Assembly: GCF_937958065.1 (NCBI RefSeq)
Contig: NZ_CALFXI010000051.1
Coordinates: forward strand, 1-64,000
DNA from: an uncultured Steroidobacter sp.
GTDB taxonomy: Bacteria; Pseudomonadota; Gammaproteobacteria; Steroidobacterales; Steroidobacteraceae
Direction: 5' to 3'
Length of the DNA stretch: 64,000 nucleotides
A model generated the notes under the pieces. It did no database searches. It had not been told where the DNA came from and worked only from the letters and a program-made list of their open reading frames with translations. Positions within the stretch are counted from its first letter, which is position 1. Each line of letters starts with the position of its first letter. Shown piece by piece: positions 30,234 through 39,637 of this stretch. The position numbers and the translations under genes were made by a program.

Positions 30234-31298
30234 TTATACCATCGGCTCGAATTGGCCCTGTTTCACGTGAAACCTCCGACCAATATCGATGCCCTTCAGC
30301 CCCCGCTCGTGAACTGAAGTAACGATCAGCTGACTGGGGATCTCGGCGATCGCCAGCAAAAGTTTCCCCAAGTTATCCACATCCAGCTCGGCCGCCGGAT
30401 CGTCCAACATCAGGGTCGTCGGCACCGCCCCGAGGGCGGTGTGACACTGCAACTGAGACAGAATGAAAGCGGCCGCCAGCATCTTCTGTTGGCCCCGCGA
30501 AACCCGATCTCTCGCGGGTGTGCCATCGATCAGGAATCCGAGATCGGCACGGTGCGGACCGACATGGGTCGTTTTGAGCCGCAGGTCCCTAGAGATGGAG
30601 TCGTGAAGGGCTTCTCTCAAGTCGACCTCCGCGGGCCAGCCCCGGCGGTAGGTCAGTGTGGTCCCGGGCCCGACCAGCCGAGCCGCGAGCGATTCAAAGT
30701 GCGGCTTCAGCTCCTCTACATAGTGGGCTCGCAGTCGATCGACTTCCGCGCCAGCGGCACAGAAGTCCTGCTCCCAGGCATGGATCAGCTCTTCCCCGTG
30801 AGCGGTGCGAAGCGCGGCATTTCGTTGGGACAGCGCACGCTGGTAGCGGCGCCAATAACCGAGGAACTCACGTTTCACGTGAAACACTCCCCAGTCCATC
30901 AAGCGACGCCGGCGGGCCGAGCCCTCTTCCACCAGTCGATGAACGCCGGGATCGATGATCTGCAAAGGCAGGACTTCGGCGATGTCCGCGATCCCGGAAA
31001 TGCCCTGACCGGCAAGTTGGCCTTGGGTGCGGCCGCCGGCGTACTCGAGCCCGGCCGTCAACAGTCCGCGAGGCGCCGCAATCCTGCCGACCACCCGAAA
31101 GAAGCTGGCGCCTTCCCGCCTGAGCTTGTCGGGTTGAGCGCTCCGGAACGAGCGCCCGTGGCCTAGAAAGTAAATCGCCTCCAGCAAGCTGGTCTTGCCG
31201 GAGGCGTTGTCACCGATGATGCCGGTCGAGCGTGAGTCAAAATCCAGGCTGGCGTGTTCGATGCAACGGAAGTTGTCGACCGTGATTGCAGTCAGCAC
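30234..31298 (-). CDS. recF: DNA replication and repair protein RecF
   Basis: 354 residues. An SMC-like ATPase that loads RecA at gaps. Walker A GDNASGKTSLLEA, the signature SRGQQKMLAAA and Walker B LMLDDPAAELD are visible. The start is GTG 31298 (LTAITVDNFRCIE); no ATG in the region fits better. It is 21 bases after dnaN. Confidence 0.95.
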   Translation of the reverse strand: MLTAITVDNFRCIEHASLDFDSRSTGIIGDNASGKTSLLEAIYFLGHGRSFRSAQPDKLRREGASFFRVVGRIAAPRGLLTAGLEYAGGRTQGQLAGQGISGIADIAEVLPLQIIDPGVHRLVEEGSARRRRLMDWGVFHVKREFLGYWRRYQRALSQRNAALRTAHGEELIHAWEQDFCAAGAEVDRLRAHYVEELKPHFESLAARLVGPGTTLTYRRGWPAEVDLREALHDSISRDLRLKTTHVGPHRADLGFLIDGTPARDRVSRGQQKMLAAAFILSQLQCHTALGAVPTTLMLDDPAAELDVDNLGKLLLAIAEIPSQLIVTSVHERGLKGIDIGRRFHVKQGQFEPMV

Positions 31299-31319
31299 CG
31301 GTGCACGCCCGCCATCGAC

Positions 31320-32417
31320 TTACAGCCTCATCGGCATGACGACGTACTTGGCCTGGGGCGAGCCTTCGGAGCTCAGCAGGCAGCTGTTGTTCGCGTCCGT
31401 CAGGCCGAGCACGACGTCACCACCGTCCACGGCTGCCAGCGCATCGAGCAGGTAATTCACGTTGAAGCCGATTTCCAGCTCATCGCCGGAATAGTTGATC
31501 TCCAACTCCTCCTCGGCCTCCTCCTGCTCCGGGTTGTGCGATTGCAGGACCAGGACGCCAGGACGAACCGCCAACCGAATCCCACGGTACTTTTCGTTCG
31601 AAAGAATGGCAGCGCGCTGCAAGGCAGAGCGGAGCACGTCCCGATTGGCGTTGATGCGCTTGGTCGGATTGCTCGGGATCACGCGACCATATTCCGGGAA
31701 ACGGCCGTCAATCAGCTTCGAAGTGAAGCGAATGTCGCCGATCTGGGCGCGAACGTGATTGGTTCCGATCGCCAGCTCGACATTGCCTTCGCCGGCGAGC
31801 AGGCGCTGCAGCTCGAGCACGCCTTTTCGCGGCACGATGACCTGCTGGGCCGCGCCCGCTTCGTGTTCGAGCGTAGTTTCGCAATATGAAAGACGATGGC
31901 CGTCAGTCGCGACCGTTCGCAGCGTTTTCCCGTCAGCTTCCAGCAACATGCCGTTGAGGTAGTAACGCACGTCCTGTTGCGCCATCGAGAAATGCGTCTT
32001 GTCGAGCAGCCGGCGCAGGGCGGATTGGGAAATCAGCAGCGCCTTTTGCGCCCGGATGTCTTCGACGGTCGGGAAGTCGCTGGCCGGCAAAGTAGCCAGC
32101 GTGAAGCGGCTCTTGCCGGAGCGAACCGTGGCGCGCTCGCCCTCCACCGAAATGGTCACCGTCGCTTTGTCGGGCAGCGCCTTGATGATGTCCAGCAGCT
32201 TGCGGCCGGGCAGTGTGATCTCGCCGGGCGTCGTCAGCGTGACGTTGGCTTTGGCCACCAACTCCACTTCCAGATCGGTCGCCGTGATCGAGAGCTGCTC
32301 GTCGCGACCTGTGATCAGGACGTTGGCCAGGATCGGCATGGTCTGGCGCCGTTCCACAACGCCGATTACCGCTTGCAGTGGCGCGAGGATGCTTTCCCGC
32401 TCAGCGCTGAACTTCAT
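31320..32417 (-). CDS. dnaN: DNA polymerase III beta sliding clamp
   Basis: 365 residues in three clamp repeats. MKFSAERESILAPLQAVIGVV is the usual start. The C-terminal motif ends KYVVMPMRL, typical of clamps. ATG 32417 is chosen because AAGG stands six bases upstream; the in-frame GTG at 32426 lies on top of that ribosome site. Confidence 0.97.
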   Translation of the reverse strand: MKFSAERESILAPLQAVIGVVERRQTMPILANVLITGRDEQLSITATDLEVELVAKANVTLTTPGEITLPGRKLLDIIKALPDKATVTISVEGERATVRSGKSRFTLATLPASDFPTVEDIRAQKALLISQSALRRLLDKTHFSMAQQDVRYYLNGMLLEADGKTLRTVATDGHRLSYCETTLEHEAGAAQQVIVPRKGVLELQRLLAGEGNVELAIGTNHVRAQIGDIRFTSKLIDGRFPEYGRVIPSNPTKRINANRDVLRSALQRAAILSNEKYRGIRLAVRPGVLVLQSHNPEQEEAEEELEINYSGDELEIGFNVNYLLDALAAVDGGDVVLGLTDANNSCLLSSEGSPQAKYVVMPMRL

Positions 32418-32636
32418 CGTGGTCACCTTAGCAATCTTAATTAGAGATTAAGTATTTGAAGAATTTATGATGATTATGAAGGCGGCAGTGGCCTGTGTAT
32501 AACCCGTTTTTTCCGTGTTCCATCAGCTGCTTATCGCCATCAAAACCATTCCGAGAACTTGCCCTGAGCTTGTATCGAGACTGTGCGCGGTTTGTGGATA
32601 ACTAAAGTCCACGCGGACCTCACACTTTATCCACAG
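32418..32636. other. oriC: Candidate replication origin (oriC) between dnaA and dnaN
   Basis: The gap has perfect DnaA boxes at 32593-32601 (TGTGGATAA) and 32627-32635 (TTATCCACA), and a one-mismatch box at 32494-32502 (TGTGTATAA). It also has a conspicuous AT-rich run at about 32427-32480 that could be the unwinding element; such AT-richness is rare in this GC-rich window. The boxes lie on both strands. A perfect box also lies upstream of dnaA (34087-34095), so a bipartite origin, or one in the dnaA-rpmH gap, cannot be excluded. Confidence 0.6.
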
Positions 32637-33998
32637 TCATCCAGCCAGGGTTCTCAACAGGTTTGAGTAGTCCTCGCTGGTGCGCGTATTCGTCTCTCTG
32701 AGCTCCTTGATCACCCGGCAGGCATGCAGCACCGTCGTGTGATCGCGGCCACCAAACGCATCGCCGATCTCCGGCAAGCTGTGACTGGTCAATTCCTTGG
32801 CCAGCGCCATTGCGACTTGCCGAGGCCGCGCGATCGAGCGGCTGCGACGCTTCGAGAGCAGGTCGGCCACGCGGATTTTGAAGTATTCCGCGACCGTCTT
32901 CTGGATGTTCTCGATGGTCACGAGCCGATCCTGCAAAGCCAGCAGATCGCGCAGCGCTTCCTTCGCGAAATCCATGGTGATCGCGCGCCCGGTGAATTGC
33001 GAGTTGGCAACCACGCGACGCAGCGCGCCCTCGAGCTCGCGAACGTTGGAGCGGATGCGCTTGGCGATGAAGAACGCGACCTCCTCGGGCAGGTCCACGC
33101 GGGTCGCCGCAGCCTTGCTCATCAAGATGGCGACGCAGGTTTCCAGCTCGGGCGGCTCGATCGCCACCGTCAGTCCCCAGCCGAAGCGCGACTTGAGTCG
33201 CTCCTCCAGGCCGTCGACTTCCTTGGGATAGCGATCGCAGGTCAGGATGATCTGCTGCTGGCCTTCGAACAATGCGTTGAAGGTGTGGAAGAACTCTTCC
33301 TGCGAGCGGTCCTTGCCGGCGAAAAACTGAATGTCGTCGATCAGCAGCGCATCGAGCGAGCGATAGGCCGTTTTGAAATCGTTGATGGTGTTGTGTTGAA
33401 GCGCCTTCACCATGTCGCCGACGAAGCGCTCGGAGTGCACGTAAGCAACGCGTGCCCGCTCGTTGCGGACCTTGATCATGTTGCCGACGGCGTGCATCAG
33501 GTGCGTCTTGCCCAGGCCCACGCCGCCATAGATGAACAGCGGGTTGTAGGCGCGCCCGGGATTTTCAGCGACCTGGAAAGCCGCCGCGCGGCCGAGCTGA
33601 TTGCTCTTGCCTTCGACGAAGTTCGCGAAGGTGAAATCGGGATTGAGCCGGCTGCCGAGCACAGTCGGGATATCGCGGACCGGCTGCGGTGCGACAGGCG
33701 CGGTGCGCGCTGCGGCGGGCTGATGAGTGTTGATCGTCATCGCCGGAGCAGACGGCCGGGAGCCGACTTCCAGCACCACCGCCGGGGCGGGCTCTTCGCC
33801 CGCGGCATCGACCAGCTCGTTGATCCGTCCAGCGACGTTCTCGTTCACCCAGTCGACGACGAAACGGTTCGGCGCGAGCAGGCGCAAGGTCCGTCCGTCC
33901 TCCACGGCCTGCAGGGGCCGGATCCAGGTATTGAACTGCTGCTCCGGCAATTCCACTTCCAATTGCGCGAGACAGCGGCGCCACAACGAACCCTGCAC
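32637..33998 (-). CDS. dnaA: Chromosomal replication initiator DnaA
   Basis: 453 residues: domain I (LEVELPEQQFNTWIRPL), a variable Pro/Ala linker (about 85-120), AAA+ domain III (Walker A GGVGLGKTHLMHA, Walker B LLIDDIQFFAGK) and the DNA-binding domain IV with the signature GGRDHTTVLHACR. The start is GTG 33998, preceded by GGGGAC; GTG starts are common for dnaA. A perfect DnaA box 89 bases upstream suggests autoregulation. Confidence 0.97.
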   Translation of the reverse strand: MQGSLWRRCLAQLEVELPEQQFNTWIRPLQAVEDGRTLRLLAPNRFVVDWVNENVAGRINELVDAAGEEPAPAVVLEVGSRPSAPAMTINTHQPAAARTAPVAPQPVRDIPTVLGSRLNPDFTFANFVEGKSNQLGRAAAFQVAENPGRAYNPLFIYGGVGLGKTHLMHAVGNMIKVRNERARVAYVHSERFVGDMVKALQHNTINDFKTAYRSLDALLIDDIQFFAGKDRSQEEFFHTFNALFEGQQQIILTCDRYPKEVDGLEERLKSRFGWGLTVAIEPPELETCVAILMSKAAATRVDLPEEVAFFIAKRIRSNVRELEGALRRVVANSQFTGRAITMDFAKEALRDLLALQDRLVTIENIQKTVAEYFKIRVADLLSKRRSRSIARPRQVAMALAKELTSHSLPEIGDAFGGRDHTTVLHACRVIKELRETNTRTSEDYSNLLRTLAG

Positions 33999-34086
33999 GG
34001 TTTCGTCCCCTACATCGAATCAAGAAAGAATTGTTCTGCGCCAGGTCAACGCGAGAGGCGGCGAGTCTATACCGTTGGACAGCCAG

Positions 34087-34095
34087 TTATCCACA
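34087..34095. promoter_or_regulatory. DnaA box upstream of dnaA
   Basis: Perfect TTATCCACA in the dnaA-rpmH gap. It is placed for autoregulation of dnaA or as part of the origin. Confidence 0.65.
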
Positions 34096-34138
34096 GGCGG
34101 GGGATGCGAATTTTGTGCGCCGAAAAGCACTCTCGCGC

Positions 34139-34167
34139 TTGACACTGGAGGGGGTGGTGCGTAGTCT
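34139..34167 (+). promoter_or_regulatory. Sigma-70 promoter of rpmH
   Basis: A perfect -35 TTGACA (34139-34144) and a TAGTCT -10 (34162-34167) are separated by exactly 17 bases. Transcription would begin about 80 bases before rpmH and run through rnpA, yidD, yidC and perhaps mnmE. Confidence 0.6.
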
Positions 34168-34254
34168 TGCCGGCCCTCTAGCGCGCGTAGCATGTACTTG
34201 TTTTAGCGCGATTTCTGGCCCGAGCCAAAGTAACGACATCGTTGAGATGCCAGC

Positions 34255-34389
34255 ATGAAGCGTACTTACCAACCCAGCAAAGTTCACCGTCAGCGCACCC
34301 ATGGCTTTCGCGCGCGCATGGCCACCCGTGCTGGTCGCCAGGTGTTGGCCCGTCGCCGCGCCAAGGGCCGCAAGCGTCTCACGGTTTAA
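34255..34389 (+). CDS. rpmH: 50S ribosomal protein L34
   Basis: A 44-residue basic protein, too short for many gene finders. MKRTYQPSKVHRQRTHGF and the RVLARRRAKGRKRL-type tail (here QVLARRRAKGRKRLTV) are diagnostic for L34. First gene of the conserved rpmH-rnpA-yidD-yidC-mnmE series. Confidence 0.98.
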   Translation: MKRTYQPSKVHRQRTHGFRARMATRAGRQVLARRRAKGRKRLTV

Positions 34390-34432
34390 GAGCGTCGATT
34401 GCAGCGGCGCTCGCATTCGTTCGACCCTAGAC

Positions 34433-34795
34433 TTGCCAGCCCCGGCCCGACGCTTTCAACCGGCGCAACGACTCCGGCACAAATCCGAATTCGATCGCGT
34501 CTACCGGGACTCACGCCGCTCCACCGACGCCTGTTTCGCGGTCCTCACTCGTAACAGCGGCGGTTCGATTCCAAGACTTGGATTATCGATAGCCGCACGC
34601 ATCATCGGGAACGCCGTGCGGCGTAACCGCATCAAGCGTCTGGTTCGGGAATCGTTTCGTCAGCATCAGCATGAACTGCCTGCGGTGGACATCGTCGTCA
34701 ATGCGCGCTCCGGTGCTCGCGATGCGGACAATGCCGTCATCGCGCGCAGTCTGGAAAAGCATTGGCGCACGGTCGTAAAGCAATGCGCCCAGTAG
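34433..34795 (+). CDS. rnpA: Ribonuclease P protein component
   Basis: About 120 residues. Binds the RNase P RNA and helps process tRNA 5' ends. The motif RNRIKRLVRESFRQHQ is the RNR signature. The start is uncertain: TTG 34433 gives the usual length and places ARRFQPAQRLRHKSEFDRVY at the N-terminus, while an in-frame GTG at 34328 would lie inside rpmH. The end overlaps yidD. Confidence 0.9.
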   Translation: MPAPARRFQPAQRLRHKSEFDRVYRDSRRSTDACFAVLTRNSGGSIPRLGLSIAARIIGNAVRRNRIKRLVRESFRQHQHELPAVDIVVNARSGARDADNAVIARSLEKHWRTVVKQCAQ

Positions 34796-35037
34796 TCGTC
34801 AATGGCCTGACCGCCGCCATTCGCGCTTATCGCTTGTTTGTCAGCCCCATGCTCGGGCCGAGTTGCCGCTTCTACCCGAGCTGTTCCTGCTACGCCGAAG
34901 AAGCTTTGCGACAACACGGCGCGGCGCGTGGAACTTATCTCACGGTGCGCCGCCTGATGCGGTGTCATCCCTGGAACGAAGGCGGCTACGATCCGGTGCC
35001 ACCGCCCCACAATACCAAGCCGGTTCCCCATGGATAA
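34783..35037 (+). CDS. yidD: Membrane protein insertion efficiency factor YidD
   Basis: 84 residues. Family motif FVSPMLGPSCRFYPSCSCYAEEAL with three conserved Cys and the RLMRCHPWNEGGYDPVP end. It overlaps rnpA by 13 bases and yidC by 8 bases, so the block is tightly coupled. Confidence 0.95.
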   Translation: MRPVVVNGLTAAIRAYRLFVSPMLGPSCRFYPSCSCYAEEALRQHGAARGTYLTVRRLMRCHPWNEGGYDPVPPPHNTKPVPHG

Positions 35038-36739
35038 CCAACGCGTATTCATCTGGGCCGCGCTTGCGCTGGTCCTGTACCTGAACTTCATCACCTGGCA
35101 GAAGGACTACGCTCCTCCGCCGGCGCCGGCGAGCACTGCGGCCACGCAGTCGCAGTCTGCCAACGGCAATGCTCCGGCCGCCAACGATACGTTGCCGGAA
35201 CTGCCTTCGAGCGATGCGACGGCGCCGTCGGCGAGCGGCACATCCGCCGCCACGATCGATAGCAGCAACAACGAGACGATCGCCGGCAATGCACCCGTTG
35301 TGCATGTGACCACCGACGTGCTGTCGATCGACATCAGCACACGCGGTGGCGAGCTCATCCGCGCCGATCTGCTGAAATACCCGGTGCAGAAGAACCGGCC
35401 CGATGTGCCGGTGCGTCTGTTCACTCCGACTCCACCGCTGTATGTGGCGCGCTCGGGCCTGCGAGCCGCGGACAACCGCGCCGAGCCGACCCATCAGGCG
35501 ACTTATCAGGCCGCCGCGACCGACTACAAACTGGAGCCGGGCCAGACAGAGCTGCAGGTCCCGCTCACCTGGACCGACGGCCAGGGCGTGACCGTCACCA
35601 AGATCTTCAAGTTCAAGCCGGGCAGCTACCAGGTCGATCTGAGCTACGACGTCGATAACCAGTCGGGCAGCGACTACAAGGCGGCTTCGTATGTGCAGCT
35701 GATCCGTCACTACGAGCACATCGAGCGCTCGTACTTCAACGTCGAGACCTATGCCTATCGCGGTCCGGCGATCTTCGACGGCAAGGCTTATCGCAAGCTG
35801 AAAATCGAAGACGAGGAAGACCGCGCGTTCAAGGGGACTTTCGCGGGTGGCTGGATGGCTTCCCTGCAGCATCACTTCGTCGCGGCCGCGGTGCCGCCGG
35901 TCGATGCGACCTACGACTATCAGCTCAGCCTCGATGCCGACAACGATTTCGTGCTGTCCTATCGCGGCCCGCTCGCGGCGGTGCCGGCCGGTGGCAAGCA
36001 CACTTTCAATGAAACGATCTTCGTCGGGCCGAAGCTGCAAGAACAGCTCGCGCAAGCCGGCCCGCGTCTGGAGCTGGTGGCCGACTACGGCAAGCTGACC
36101 ATCATTGCGCAGCCGTTGTTCAACGTGCTCGAGTTCGTGTACGGCGTGGTCGGCAACTGGGGTTGGGCGATCATCATCGTCACCTTCCTGATCAAGCTCG
36201 CGTTCTACAAGCTGACCGCTGCCAGCGGCCGCTCGATGGCGAAGATGCGCAACCTCGGTCCGCGCATCAAAGCGATTCAGGAACGTTACAAGGACGACCG
36301 CGAACAGCTCGGCCGTAAGATGATGGAGATCTACAAGACCGAGAAGATCAATCCGCTCGCCGGCTGCTTGCCCATCCTGATCCAGATTCCGTTCTTCCTC
36401 GCCTTCTACTGGGTGCTGCTGGAGAGCGTCGAGATGCGGCAGGCGCCGTTCCTCGGCTGGATCACCGATCTGAGCTCGCGCGATCCGTTCTTCATCCTGC
36501 CCATCCTGATGGGTGCCGCGATGTTCGCGCAGTTCAAGTTGCAGCCCATGCCGAGCGCCGACCCGGTGCAGGCGAAGATCTTCATGTTCATGCCCATCAT
36601 CATGGCGGTGACGATGGCATGGTTCCCCGCGGGCCTGGTGCTGTACTGGCTGACCAACACCTTGCTGTCGATCGCTCAGCAGTGGCGGATCAACAAGCTG
36701 GTCGCGGCGGAAGACAAGCGAGAGAAAGACCGGAGCTGA
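35030..36739 (+). CDS. yidC: Membrane protein insertase YidC
   Basis: 569 residues: an N-terminal membrane helix (5-20), a large periplasmic domain (about 60-350, with an Ala/Ser-rich linker) and the five-helix insertase core (LIKLAFYKLTAASGRSMAKM and later TNTLLSIAQQWRIN). It inserts inner-membrane proteins with or without SecYEG. Confidence 0.97.
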   Translation: MDNQRVFIWAALALVLYLNFITWQKDYAPPPAPASTAATQSQSANGNAPAANDTLPELPSSDATAPSASGTSAATIDSSNNETIAGNAPVVHVTTDVLSIDISTRGGELIRADLLKYPVQKNRPDVPVRLFTPTPPLYVARSGLRAADNRAEPTHQATYQAAATDYKLEPGQTELQVPLTWTDGQGVTVTKIFKFKPGSYQVDLSYDVDNQSGSDYKAASYVQLIRHYEHIERSYFNVETYAYRGPAIFDGKAYRKLKIEDEEDRAFKGTFAGGWMASLQHHFVAAAVPPVDATYDYQLSLDADNDFVLSYRGPLAAVPAGGKHTFNETIFVGPKLQEQLAQAGPRLELVADYGKLTIIAQPLFNVLEFVYGVVGNWGWAIIIVTFLIKLAFYKLTAASGRSMAKMRNLGPRIKAIQERYKDDREQLGRKMMEIYKTEKINPLAGCLPILIQIPFFLAFYWVLLESVEMRQAPFLGWITDLSSRDPFFILPILMGAAMFAQFKLQPMPSADPVQAKIFMFMPIIMAVTMAWFPAGLVLYWLTNTLLSIAQQWRINKLVAAEDKREKDRS

Positions 36740-36753
36740 CCGGTCGATGATCG

Positions 36754-38115
36754 ATGGCGACCCGCCCCGGCGACACTGACACCATCGCGGCGATCGCAAC
36801 GCCGCCCGGTCGCGGTGGCGTCGGAATGGTGCGAGTTTCGGGACGCCTCGTTCCCACCATCGCTGCCGAAGTGCTCGGGGATCTCCCCGAGCCACGTCAC
36901 GCCTCGTTACGCATCTTTCGCGACGCCGAGGGTGAAATGCTCGACGGCGGTCTCGCCCTCTATTTCCCGGCGCCGAACTCGTTCACTGGCGAAGATGTTC
37001 TGGAGCTGCATGGCCACGGCGGCCCCGTCGTCATGGACATGCTGCTCGCTCGAGTGCTCAGCCTCGGTGCGCGTGTTGCCCAGCCGGGTGAGTTCACGCA
37101 GCGCGCATTCCTGAACGACAAGATCGATCTGACGCAGGCCGAAGCGATCGCCGATCTCATCGACAGCGGCTCGAGCCAGGCAGCGCGCGCAGCGCTGCGA
37201 TCGCTGCAAGGTGAATTCTCCGTCGCCGTGCATTCGCTCACTGAAGCAGTGACGGAAACGCGCATGCATGTGGAAGCGGCCATCGATTTTCCCGAAGAGG
37301 AAGTCGACTTCCTCGCCGACAACGTTTTGCACGAGCGCATCGCTTCGACCATCGAGCTTTGCGAACAGATCACTGCCAAGGCGCAGCAAGGCGCTTTGTT
37401 ACGCGAAGGCATGACCGTAGTCATCGCCGGCCGCCCGAACGCTGGCAAATCGAGCTTGCTGAATCGACTTGCCGGCTACGAAGCCGCGATCGTGACGGAC
37501 ATCCCGGGCACCACTCGCGACGTGCTCCGCGAGCGCATTCACATCGACGGCATGCCTCTGCACGTCGCCGACACTGCCGGCCTTCGCGAAGACGCCGATG
37601 TCGTCGAAGCCGAAGGCATCCGTCGTGCGCGCAACGAGATGACACGCGCCGATCGCATCCTGTACGTGATCGATGCGATGCGGGCTCTCGATGACGAGAG
37701 CATGAAAGCCGAGCTTGCCAGCTTGCCCCCGGAGATTCCGGTGAGCGTCGTGTTGAATAAGATCGATCTCGCGAACACTCGATCTCGCTACGAACAGTCA
37801 CAACCGCCGCGGCTGCATGTTTCGGCAACGACCGGCGAAGGCATCGATCTGCTGCGTGAGCACCTGAAGGAATGCATGGGGTTCCAGGGCGCCGGTACCA
37901 GCACCATCTCCGCCCGCCGCCGCCACCTGGATGCCTTGAATCGTGCGTACGCTCATTTGAATGAAGCGCAACGCCAGCTCACGGAAAAGCGCGCCGGCGA
38001 ACTGATGGCCGAAGAACTTCGGCAGGCACAGCAATGCCTCGGCGAAATCACCGGCGAGTTCACGCCGGACGATTTGCTGGGGCGGATCTTCACGACGTTC
38101 TGTATTGGAAAGTAG
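36754..38115 (+). CDS. mnmE: tRNA modification GTPase MnmE
   Basis: 453 residues. With MnmG it makes the cmnm5 modification of wobble uridine. An N-terminal folate-binding domain (IAAIATPPGRGGVGMVRVSG) precedes an inserted G domain: GRPNAGKSSLLN, DIPGTTRD, DTAG and NKID. The C-terminal CIGK carries the catalytic Cys. 14 bases after yidC. Confidence 0.97.
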   Translation: MATRPGDTDTIAAIATPPGRGGVGMVRVSGRLVPTIAAEVLGDLPEPRHASLRIFRDAEGEMLDGGLALYFPAPNSFTGEDVLELHGHGGPVVMDMLLARVLSLGARVAQPGEFTQRAFLNDKIDLTQAEAIADLIDSGSSQAARAALRSLQGEFSVAVHSLTEAVTETRMHVEAAIDFPEEEVDFLADNVLHERIASTIELCEQITAKAQQGALLREGMTVVIAGRPNAGKSSLLNRLAGYEAAIVTDIPGTTRDVLRERIHIDGMPLHVADTAGLREDADVVEAEGIRRARNEMTRADRILYVIDAMRALDDESMKAELASLPPEIPVSVVLNKIDLANTRSRYEQSQPPRLHVSATTGEGIDLLREHLKECMGFQGAGTSTISARRRHLDALNRAYAHLNEAQRQLTEKRAGELMAEELRQAQQCLGEITGEFTPDDLLGRIFTTFCIGK

Positions 38116-38130
38116 CGAGGCGCGGGCCCC

Positions 38131-38505
38131 ATGTTCGGCCATCGTTCCTCCATCCCCGCCCCCGTCGCCAACGCGCTCAGACAGATCTTCGGTCAACCTG
38201 TTGAGCACATCCGCGTCATCGAAAACTCCCTGTACGCGCGTATCCATTTCGGAGCGCGAGCGACTACGCGTCGAGGCCGCATCTTGCTGCGCGGCTCAGC
38301 CAACGACTTCTGGAATGACCCGGAGCTGGTCCTGCACGAGTACTTCCATGTCCTGCGTCAGTGGCAAATCCGGCGACTCACGATCTGGCGATACTTGATC
38401 GAATCGGCGCGCAATGGCTACTGGCACAACTGTTACGAGATTGAAGCGAGGGCGTTCGCGGCAGCGCACTGGCGTGCGCTGAGCTCGCGATTGAAGAGGG
38501 GCTAG
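38131..38505 (+). CDS. Small HExxH-containing protein of unknown function
   Basis: 124 residues without a signal peptide. It contains LHEYFHVLRQW (HEYFH, residues 69-73), a zinc-metallopeptidase-like HExxH. About 28 residues later, YEIEARAFAAAH offers a possible third ligand, as in DUF4157-like proteins. It follows mnmE by 15 bases and probably shares its transcript. Its stop overlaps the convergent cytochrome gene by four bases. Enzyme activity is not shown. Confidence 0.65.
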   Translation: MFGHRSSIPAPVANALRQIFGQPVEHIRVIENSLYARIHFGARATTRRGRILLRGSANDFWNDPELVLHEYFHVLRQWQIRRLTIWRYLIESARNGYWHNCYEIEARAFAAAHWRALSSRLKRG

Positions 38506-39407
38506 CGCGTGCCCGACGGCCTGGGTTGCAGGGTCTTCAGGAACCCGAACAGCGCATCGAGCTCCGAATCGCTCATCGCGCTCAAGCTTTCGAACGGCAT
38601 CAAGCCGATGCTGGTGCCGTCCGGGCGCTTGCCGGTCCGCATCATCTGACGGAACTGCTCGATCGAAGCGTAGCGAGTCGTCATGACGCTGTCCGGCGCG
38701 GAAGTGAGATTCGCGGCGGCGGGCCAGCTCGGCGGAGCGCCGGGGATCTGACCCCCCGAAAAACCCGGACCGTGGCAGCCGATACAGGTCTTGGAGATGT
38801 ACTCGCCTTGCGCATGCGTATCTTCAGGGACACGAGTCGGCGCAACCTTGCTGTGATCGATCTTCTCGGACGCGTCCTGGGCGATGCCGGCGACGTAAAG
38901 CGCTTTCATCAACAGCGGGAAATGCATTTCGGTCTTACGCTCGGCCGAGGGCGGCATGGAGCGAATGTAACTGACGAGAGCTACCACATCCTCGTCAGCC
39001 ATTTGCGCATAGTCCTCGCTAGGCATGATGAAGGCCGGTGTGCGACCGGGCTTCAGGCCGTGACGAAGCAGCGCGATCCAATCGCTGTCGCTGTAGGTCG
39101 CAGCCGCCCCGCCGCCCCCGCGAGTGATGTTCGGGGAGTGAACATAGAGGCCGCTGCTCGGATCATCGATCACCACCTTGCCCTCACCGCGAGTGCCATG
39201 GCATTCCGAACAGCCGCGCGTCACGAACAGATATTCACCGCGCTCGAGGTTCGGATCGTATGCAGAGAAATCGACCGACTCGATGGGCACGTCGATGACG
39301 CGATTCATCTTGTGCTCGCTGAGCAACACGGCTGCGCCAGCAGCGATACCCGCACCCGCGACCAGCACCGCCAGCGAGCCCCCGACGATCTTCATGAGTT
39401 TGTTCAT
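38502..39407 (-). CDS. Membrane-anchored dihaem cytochrome c
   Basis: 301 residues: one N-terminal helix (5-30), then two cytochrome c domains, each with a haem-binding CxxCH (GCSECH at 65-70 and CIGCH in the second half). The axial Met ligands may be in PSEDYAQM and LMPFESL-like segments. It resembles the haem subunits of alcohol/aldehyde dehydrogenases, but no dehydrogenase gene is adjacent, so its redox partner is unknown. Confidence 0.88.
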   Translation of the reverse strand: MNKLMKIVGGSLAVLVAGAGIAAGAAVLLSEHKMNRVIDVPIESVDFSAYDPNLERGEYLFVTRGCSECHGTRGEGKVVIDDPSSGLYVHSPNITRGGGGAAATYSDSDWIALLRHGLKPGRTPAFIMPSEDYAQMADEDVVALVSYIRSMPPSAERKTEMHFPLLMKALYVAGIAQDASEKIDHSKVAPTRVPEDTHAQGEYISKTCIGCHGPGFSGGQIPGAPPSWPAAANLTSAPDSVMTTRYASIEQFRQMMRTGKRPDGTSIGLMPFESLSAMSDSELDALFGFLKTLQPRPSGTR

Positions 39408-39637
39408 GGCGGCGTATTCTGCATATCGAAGGCGGGATTACAGCGTACCAACGGGCAGCGAACACTGGCCCTGAAGAGCCATGCTCGATGCTTACTTTCG
39501 CCAGGGCGGGCTACACTTCAGCCAATGGTTCAGCACCCATGACCCAGCGTCAGTCCAAAAAATTGCACAGCAAGAGGCGGGAATCCTCCGAGCCGGCCGC
39601 GCGCAACACTGCGACCCAGGCAAAGAGGAGAGCCGCC

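Noticed and set aside
30373..30381. Perfect DnaA box inside recF
   Set aside because: It lies within a conserved coding stretch (VDNLGKLL) and has no partner boxes, so it is probably chance.
32724..36895. Long antisense frames opposite dnaA and yidC
   Set aside because: Both opposite strands carry unmistakable dnaA and yidC; the antisense products are low-complexity His/Arg/Asp-rich.
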